Part shown: positions 57,690 through 64,000 of the stretch, in pieces
Numbering within the stretch: the first letter of the stretch is position 1
How the letters are laid out: every line of letters begins with the position of its first letter
Source: Pseudoxanthomonas indica
GTDB lineage: Bacteria > Pseudomonadota > Gammaproteobacteria > Xanthomonadales > Xanthomonadaceae
NCBI RefSeq assembly: GCF_900167565.1
Contig: NZ_FUZV01000002.1
Coordinates: 558,001-622,000, forward strand
DNA: 64,000 nt
Reading direction: 5' to 3'
Notes under the pieces: generated by a model
Told to the model about the DNA's origin: nothing
Seen by the model: only the letters and a program-made list of their open reading frames with translations
The model's database searches: none
Made by a program: the position numbers and the translations under genes

Positions 57690-58022
57690 TCAGCCGCGGT
57701 CGTCGCGGGTCCAGACGCCGCCGTGTTCGTGCTTGACCGGAAACTTGGGCACGGCCGAATACGCCGGCGCGCACAGCGCACGTCCGTCGCGGATATCGAA
57801 TCGCGCGCCGTGCAGCACGCATTCGATGCTGGCCTCTTCGGCGTCGAAACTGCCCGAAGACAATTCGAAGTCTTCGTGGCTGCAACGATCTTCGAGCGCG
57901 TAGAAATCGCCATCGTAGTTGAGCACCAGGATGGGCGTGCCGGTCACTTCGTCAAAGACGGTGCGCATCTCGCCCGGCAGCATCTCGCCCAGGGCACAGA
58001 CAAACGTCCAGGCCTCGCTCAC
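57690..58022 (-). CDS. Rieske [2Fe-2S] protein
   Basis: 110 residues with a GTG start overlapping the acetyltransferase stop by four bases. Rieske ligands C-S-H-E and C-V-L-H-G (C-x-H and C-x2-H, 16-20 residues apart). Small, no membrane segment, like ferredoxin components of dioxygenases. Being at the end of the suf operon suggests a role in or a client of Fe-S assembly. Confidence 0.9.
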   Translation of the reverse strand: MSEAWTFVCALGEMLPGEMRTVFDEVTGTPILVLNYDGDFYALEDRCSHEDFELSSGSFDAEEASIECVLHGARFDIRDGRALCAPAYSAVPKFPVKHEHGGVWTRDDRG

Positions 58023-58543
58023 AGTGCCTTCTCCAGCACTTCAAAACGCAGGTCGTCACGTTTGGGGATTCCGTAGCGGGCATCCCCGTAAGGGAAGGGC
58101 TTCTTGATGCCGGTGCGCTGATAGCCACGCCGCTCATAGAAGGCGATCAATTCATCACGGACATCGATGACGGTCATGCGCATCGCCGGCAGTTGCCATT
58201 CGTCGCGGGCGATGCGTTCGGCTTCGTTGATGACCAGCTTCCCCAAGCCGCCGCCCTGTTGATCCGGCTTGACCGAGAACATGCCGAAGTAGCCGGCGCC
58301 GTCTTCCACCGCCACGTGGGCGCAGGCCAGCACCGCGCCATCGCGTTCGGCCAGCAGGATGCGGCTGCGTTCGCGCGCGATGTCGCGATTCAGGCCTTCG
58401 GCATCGATGCGTTGGCCGTCCAGCAGGTCGGCTTCGGTGGTCCAGCCTTGCTTGCTCACTTCGCCGCGATAGGCGGAGGTCACCAGCTCAATCAGGGTGG
58501 GGATGTCGCTCGCGGTCGCGGCGCGGAAGGTCAATGAGTCCAT
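58019..58543 (-). CDS. GNAT-family N-acetyltransferase
   Basis: 174 residues. GNAT motif A is V-K-P-D-Q-Q-G-G-G-L-G-K-L-V-I (acetyl-CoA site), with a C-terminal F-Y-E-R-R-G-Y-Q-R-T-G. Substrate unknown. Coupled to the Rieske gene by overlap and separated from sufS by a 15-base tandem repeat. Confidence 0.88.
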   Translation of the reverse strand: MDSLTFRAATASDIPTLIELVTSAYRGEVSKQGWTTEADLLDGQRIDAEGLNRDIARERSRILLAERDGAVLACAHVAVEDGAGYFGMFSVKPDQQGGGLGKLVINEAERIARDEWQLPAMRMTVIDVRDELIAFYERRGYQRTGIKKPFPYGDARYGIPKRDDLRFEVLEKAL

Positions 58544-58595
58544 GCGTGGATCCTAAGCAAGATTCGCCGCGCGCGGTACCGGGTCGCGCACCACC

Positions 58596-58655
58596 GGAAC
58601 AGGCGTCAGCGGGACAGGCTTCAGCGGGACAGGCTTCAGTGGGGCAGGCCTCACG
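58596..58655. repeat. Four tandem 15-base repeats
   Basis: Units at 58596, 58611, 58626 and 58641, consensus GGGACAGGCTTCAGC; units 2 and 3 differ only in the last base, and the outer units are diverged. The last unit reaches the sufS stop codon. Repeat tract within the 107-base gap between sufS and the acetyltransferase. Confidence 0.85.
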
Positions 58656-59904
58656 CCAGCAGGCGCCGCGCCTTGTCCAGGGCCACCACGAACTGCTCGA
58701 TTTCCTGATGGGTGTTGTAGAAGGCCAGCGAGGCACGGCAGGTGGCCGTCACCCCGAAGTACTGCAGCAGCGGATGCGCACAATGCTGGCCCGAGCGCAC
58801 CGCCACGCCTTCCAGATCCAGCAAGGTCGCCAGATCGTGCGAATGTGCGCCTTCGATCAGGAAGGAAAGCACGGCCGCCTTCTCCGGCGCCGTGCCGAAC
58901 AGGCGCAGGCCGGGAATCCGCGACAGTTCTTCGGTGGCGTGTGCCAGCAACTCGGTTTCGCGTTGCTCGATGGCGGCCATGCCGACGCCTTGCAGATAAT
59001 CCACCGCCGCGCCCAAACCGACGAAGCCGGCGATGTTGGGCGTGCCGGCTTCAAATTTGTGCGGCGCATCGTTGAAGACGGTGCCTTCGAAGCTCACTTC
59101 CTTGATCATTTCGCCGCCGCCGATGAAGGGCGGCATCGCCTGCAGGTGCTCGCGGCGCGCCCACAGCGCGCCGGTGCCGGTCGGACCACACATCTTGTGG
59201 CCGGTGATGGCGTAGAAGTCGCAGCCGATGGCGGTCACGTCGACCGGGCGATGCGGGGCGGCCTGGGAACCGTCCACGACGGTGATGACCCCGCGCTTGC
59301 GCGCTTCCCGACAAATCTCGCGCACCGGATTGACCGTGCCGAGCACGTTGGATACATGAGCGATTGCCAGCAGCTTGACCTCGCCGGTCATTGCCGCATA
59401 CAGCGCAGGCAGATCGAGGCTGCCATCGGGCAGGATCTCTGCCACCCGCACGCTGGCGCCGGTGCGTTGGGCCACCAATTGCCACGGCACGATGTTGGCG
59501 TGGTGCTCCATGCGCGAGACCAGGATGACATCGCCGGCCTTAAGTTGCGGCAGGGCCCAGGAGTACGCCACCAGATTGAGGGCGAAGGTGGTGCCGCTGC
59601 ACAGCACCAGATCATCGGCGCGCACATTGAGGAAGTTCGCCAGCTTGCGCCGCGAAGCCTCGTACGCATCCGTGGCTTCGGTGCCCAGCGTATGCACGGC
59701 GCGACTGACGTTGGCGTTGTGATGGCGGTAGAACGCATCCGTCGCCTCGATGACGCTGGCCGGCTTCTGACCGGTGTTGGCGCTGTCGAAATAGATCAGC
59801 GGCTTGCCATGCACCTGCCGCTGGAGCAGCGGGAAGTCGCCGCGAATGGCGGCCCAGTCGGCGTCGGACCCCTGCAATGGCTGCGGCGGCAGGCTGAGGG
59901 TCAT
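58651..59904 (-). CDS. sufS: Cysteine desulfurase SufS
   Basis: 417 residues. PLP-binding Lys lies in T-G-H-K-M-C-G-P, and the catalytic Cys in RSGQHCAHP. Group II desulfurase, mobilising sulfur to SufE/SufU, neither of which is in this operon. Four-base overlap with sufD (ATGA). Confidence 0.95.
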   Translation of the reverse strand: MTLSLPPQPLQGSDADWAAIRGDFPLLQRQVHGKPLIYFDSANTGQKPASVIEATDAFYRHHNANVSRAVHTLGTEATDAYEASRRKLANFLNVRADDLVLCSGTTFALNLVAYSWALPQLKAGDVILVSRMEHHANIVPWQLVAQRTGASVRVAEILPDGSLDLPALYAAMTGEVKLLAIAHVSNVLGTVNPVREICREARKRGVITVVDGSQAAPHRPVDVTAIGCDFYAITGHKMCGPTGTGALWARREHLQAMPPFIGGGEMIKEVSFEGTVFNDAPHKFEAGTPNIAGFVGLGAAVDYLQGVGMAAIEQRETELLAHATEELSRIPGLRLFGTAPEKAAVLSFLIEGAHSHDLATLLDLEGVAVRSGQHCAHPLLQYFGVTATCRASLAFYNTHQEIEQFVVALDKARRLLA

Positions 59905-61163
59905 GGCGTTGCCAGGCGAGCCAGGGCGGCGTCGATACGCGCGGTCAGGGCTTCGCGGATCTCCGCGCTGCCGATCACGGCCAGCGGCTCGCGGAAGAAG
60001 GCGGCGGTGAGCAGCAGCTGCGCTTCGGCTTCCGACAGTCCGCGTGAGCGCAGATAGAACAGGGCGTTGGCATCCAGCTTGCCGACGGTGGCGCCATGCG
60101 CCGCCTTCACTTCGTCGGCGTGGATTTCCAGCACCGGTTGGGTGTCGATCTCGGCGTGTTCGGACAACAGCAGGTTCTTGTTGGACAACGCGGCATCGGT
60201 GCCGTCAGCGCCTTCGCGAATCAGGATCCCGCCATGGAATACCGCGCGTCCACGACCGGCGCCGAGGCCGCGCCAACCCAGCTCGCAGGCGGTGTCGCGG
60301 CCGATATGGTCGATGCCCAGCCGGGTGTCGAGATGGCGGCGTCCATCGGCCAGCAGCACGCCGTTGGCCAGCAGGCGCGAGCCGTCGCCCTCGAGGCGGA
60401 CATTGAGCTCATGCCGCGACAAGGCCGCGCCCAGTTCGAGATCCATGCGGCGGTATTCGGCATCGCGGGCCAGCACGGCTTCGGTACGCAGCAGGCTGCT
60501 GCCGCGATCGCCGTCGCGCTGCACGCGCGCATGGCGCAGTTGCGCATCGCGGGCCAGGTGGACGTGGGTCAGGCTGTTGGCCAGGTGGGCGTGATCGTCC
60601 ACCGCAAAATGATGTTCCAGCACGGTCAGCGAAGCGCCGGCGCGCAGTTCAATCAAGTGACGCAGGTGCCAGGCGCGATCCGCGCCGTCGGCCGCGCCGA
60701 TGAAGACCAGATGCAGGGGATGGGTGACTACCACCCCTTCATCCAGTCGCAGCAGCACGCCTTCGCTGGCCAGCGCGGCGTTGAGGCGGGCGAAGACTTC
60801 CTCGCTGCGCTCGAAGCGGCGACCGAGGAAGCGCACCGATTCCGGACCCTGTGCCAAGGCCTCCGACAGCAACTGCAGGCTCACGCCTTCGGGCAGATCG
60901 GTGGTCAGCGACAAGGCCACCGAATAGCGGCCATTGACGAACACCGCGCGCGGACCGGGGATATCGGCCAGCAGCAGCGGGTCGACCGCCGGGGCCTCCT
61001 GCACCGGCTGGAAGCTGCGACGCTCCAACTGCCGCAGCGAGGTGTACTTCCACGCTTCATTGCGCGGGCCGGGCAGCCCGGCACGCAGCGCTTCGTCGAG
61101 TTCGGCGCGACGACTGGCGTCGCCGGTGAATCCCTGCGCCAGGGAATCGAACAACGCGCTCAT
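59901..61163 (-). CDS. sufD: Fe-S cluster assembly protein SufD
   Basis: 420 residues. SufBD-type beta-helix with the family's LENVRLEGDGSRLLANGV-like block, HADEVKAAHGATVGKLD and Y-L-R-S-R-G-L-S-E. Forms the SufBC2D scaffold. Overlaps sufC by four bases. Confidence 0.95.
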   Translation of the reverse strand: MSALFDSLAQGFTGDASRRAELDEALRAGLPGPRNEAWKYTSLRQLERRSFQPVQEAPAVDPLLLADIPGPRAVFVNGRYSVALSLTTDLPEGVSLQLLSEALAQGPESVRFLGRRFERSEEVFARLNAALASEGVLLRLDEGVVVTHPLHLVFIGAADGADRAWHLRHLIELRAGASLTVLEHHFAVDDHAHLANSLTHVHLARDAQLRHARVQRDGDRGSSLLRTEAVLARDAEYRRMDLELGAALSRHELNVRLEGDGSRLLANGVLLADGRRHLDTRLGIDHIGRDTACELGWRGLGAGRGRAVFHGGILIREGADGTDAALSNKNLLLSEHAEIDTQPVLEIHADEVKAAHGATVGKLDANALFYLRSRGLSEAEAQLLLTAAFFREPLAVIGSAEIREALTARIDAALARLATP

Positions 61164-61927
61164 CCGGCGGCCTGCGCCGGCGCGACGCGATCCTTCAGCC
61201 AGGCATAGCCGTGCTGCTCCAGCTCCAGCGCCAGTTCCGGCCCGCCGGATTCGACGATGCGGCCATCGGCCAGTACATGCACCACGTCCGGCTTGATGTA
61301 ATCGAGCAGGCGCTGGTAGTGGGTGATGACCAGGAACGCGCGATCCGGCGAACGCAGCGCGTTGACGCCGTCGGCGACGTGCTTGAGCGCGTCGATGTCC
61401 AGGCCGCTGTCGGTTTCATCGAGGATCGCCAGCTTGGGTTCGAGCACGGCCAGCTGGAAGATTTCGTTGCGCTTCTTCTCGCCGCCGGAGAATCCTTCGT
61501 TGACGCCACGGTGCAGCAGTTCGTCCTTCAGATGCAGCACGGCCAGCTTTTCGCGCACCAGCTTGAGGAACTGCATCGAGTCCAGTTCGGACTCGCCACG
61601 CGCCTTGCGCTGTGCGTTGAGCGCGGCACGCAGGAAGTAGGTGTTGTTGACGCCGGGAATCTCGACCGGGTACTGGAAGGCCAGGAACACGCCGGCGGCG
61701 GCGCGTTCTTCCGGCGCCAGTTCCAGCAGGGCCTGGTCGTCGAAGCTGACGCTGCCCTGGGTGACTTCGTAACCTTCGCGCCCGGCCAGGATGTTGCCCA
61801 GGGTGGACTTGCCGGCGCCGTTGGGACCCATGATGGCGTGCACCTGGCCCGGCTTCACTTCCAGCGAAAGGCCCTTGAGGATTTCCTTGCCGGCGACGCT
61901 GGCGTGGAGGTTTTCGATCTTCAGCAT
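61160..61927 (-). CDS. sufC: Fe-S cluster assembly ATPase SufC
   Basis: 255 residues from ATG at 61927. ABC ATPase: Walker A GPNGAGKST, signature FSGGEKKRNEI, Walker B AILDETDSGLDID and H-loop ITHYQ. Upstream in-frame codons to 62041 lie over sufB and are not coding. A 58-base gap separates it from sufB. Confidence 0.96.
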   Translation of the reverse strand: MLKIENLHASVAGKEILKGLSLEVKPGQVHAIMGPNGAGKSTLGNILAGREGYEVTQGSVSFDDQALLELAPEERAAAGVFLAFQYPVEIPGVNNTYFLRAALNAQRKARGESELDSMQFLKLVREKLAVLHLKDELLHRGVNEGFSGGEKKRNEIFQLAVLEPKLAILDETDSGLDIDALKHVADGVNALRSPDRAFLVITHYQRLLDYIKPDVVHVLADGRIVESGGPELALELEQHGYAWLKDRVAPAQAAG

Positions 61928-61985
61928 GTTCAGTTCCACTTGGTTCTTGGTAGCCCCTCTCCCATCGGCAGAAGGGAATATCGAA

Positions 61986-63425
<1,440 letters not shown>

Positions 63426-63442
63426 CAGGGCTGCCTACGGAT

Positions 63443-63907
63443 TCAACTGTTGGCGACGCGCAGGGCGATGGGGCGCCGCGGCGAGTCGTCGGAAGGGGAG
63501 GAGGTGGGCGGATGCAGCATCTGCGCCAGGGTGACGCCGCGCAGGGCGTCGCCGACCACGTCATTGATCAGGCGCCAGTTGGCGCGCGCGCTGCATTGAT
63601 GGGCGATGCCGCAGTGGCTGTCAGCCGAACTGCACTCGGTCATCGCCAGCGGACCTTCCATGGCCTCGACAATCTCGATGAGGCTGATATCGGCAGCAGC
63701 CCGGCTCAGGCGATAGCCGCCGTGGACGCCGCGCAGGCCCTCCACCAGACCGGCCTGGGCCAGCGGCTTGAGGACCTTGCTGACCGTGGGCGATTCCAGG
63801 CCGGAGTGGTCGGCCAGGTCGGTCGCACTCAAGACCTCGCCCGGGCGGGCGGCGAGCACGGTGAGGACTACGGTGGCGTAGTCAGTGAGTTTGGTGACAC
63901 GGAGCAT
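63443..63907 (-). CDS. Rrf2-family Fe-S-sensing regulator of suf
   Basis: 154 residues. Winged-helix start MLRVTKLTDYATVVLTVLA and the recognition helix S-P-T-V-S-K-V-L-K. Cluster ligands C-S-S-A-D-S-H-C and C-S-A-R; spacing C-x6-C-x6-C is close to the Rrf2/IscR pattern. Expected to bind a [2Fe-2S] cluster and control this operon. Leads sufBCDS. Confidence 0.93.
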   Translation of the reverse strand: MLRVTKLTDYATVVLTVLAARPGEVLSATDLADHSGLESPTVSKVLKPLAQAGLVEGLRGVHGGYRLSRAAADISLIEIVEAMEGPLAMTECSSADSHCGIAHQCSARANWRLINDVVGDALRGVTLAQMLHPPTSSPSDDSPRRPIALRVANS

Positions 63908-63923
63908 GGCGGGGGAAGGCTCG

Positions 63924-63948
63924 AAAGCGTACCGAAATTGTACGCTTT
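63924..63948 (-). promoter_or_regulatory. Candidate Rrf2 operator overlapping the suf promoter
   Basis: AAAGCGTAC-CGAAATT-GTACGCTTT: perfect nine-base arms around a seven-base spacer, 17 bases upstream of the rrf2 ATG. On the coding strand TACAAT inside it could be the -10 element. Autoregulation by the Rrf2 protein is inferred from its position; no other binding site in the window has this symmetry. Confidence 0.75.
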
Positions 63949-64000
63949 GTGGCCTTCCCGTGCCAGTCGAGCCTGAATCAGGGCCCGGGAGCCGACGCCA

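Noticed and set aside
57441..57736. Small open frames between the iron operon and the Rieske gene
   Set aside because: No ribosome sites, atypical composition of encoded residues, and they overlap the Fur-like site or the Rieske gene end.
58596..58655. Tandem 15-base units as a CRISPR array
   Set aside because: The units are directly abutting without spacers and no cas gene is present.

Overview
The window is GC-rich chromosomal DNA from a gammaproteobacterium, almost certainly of the Xanthomonadaceae (Lysobacter, Luteimonas, Pseudoxanthomonas or Stenotrophomonas type). This is inferred from gene families and gene order: an HprK-containing regulatory PTS next to rpoN and lpt/kds, a sufBCDS operon led by an Rrf2 regulator, amgK/murU, algH-ruvX-pyrB, and a pilU-like gene end. 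Genus and species cannot be told from the sequence alone. There are no rRNA or tRNA genes, CRISPR arrays, transposases or phage genes.

Region 1 (1-11.9 kb) is the accessory part. After the 3' end of a PilU-like pilus ATPase come two large tandem RHS/YD-repeat proteins with Sec-type signal peptides. Each has its own unrelated C-terminal tip, and each is followed by a small gene that overlaps its 3' end: a DUF4288-like protein after the first and a possible exported lipoprotein after the second. The layout is that of two polymorphic toxin/immunity cassettes. A decayed copy of the sirtuin 5' end lies between them, and the intact sirtuin gene follows the second cassette, so this locus grew by duplication or recombination. 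The RHS tips and their partners are visibly more AT-rich than the core genome.

Region 2 (11.9-19.5 kb) is housekeeping: tag (DNA repair), algH-ruvX-pyrB, a GGDEF protein, a small CxC/CxxC protein, a lipoprotein esterase, a cold-shock/DUF1294 fusion and mgtE. Region 3 (19.6-31.9 kb) is the conserved PTS/envelope block. It encodes EI, HPr, a mannose-type EIIA, RapZ and HPr kinase with no sugar permease and no ptsN, then hpf, rpoN, lptB-lptA-lptC, kdsC-kdsD, ibaG, a GFA-family gene and murA. Together these link regulatory phosphorylation, sigma-54, LPS transport, Kdo synthesis and peptidoglycan synthesis.

Region 4 (31.9-46.4 kb) holds a purM-DUF2238-purN-DUF3108-DUF3108 operon, DUF2066 / AI-2E-type permease / hda, a small cluster of DnaA-box-like sites, the amgK-murU cell-wall recycling pair, two tandem exported aspartic-protease-like paralogues divergent from a CadC-like TPR regulator, a serine beta-lactamase-like hydrolase and a GlsB-type membrane protein. 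Region 5 (46.4-57.5 kb) has an M20 dipeptidase, a ComEA-like protein, a repeat/hairpin intergenic region, hutD, and a seven-gene Fur-type iron operon: TonB receptor, PiuC-like hydroxylase, PepSY membrane protein, DUF2271, DUF4198, ApbE, membrane flavoreductase. Region 6 (57.7-64 kb) is the suf Fe-S operon (rrf2-sufB-sufC-sufD-sufS), followed by an acetyltransferase and a Rieske protein. A perfect 9-bp inverted repeat lies just before the rrf2 start.

The least-explained material is the twin RHS cassettes with their unassigned tips, the retropepsin-like pair with its regulator, the degenerate flavinylation motif in the iron operon, and several regulatory palindromes and repeats.
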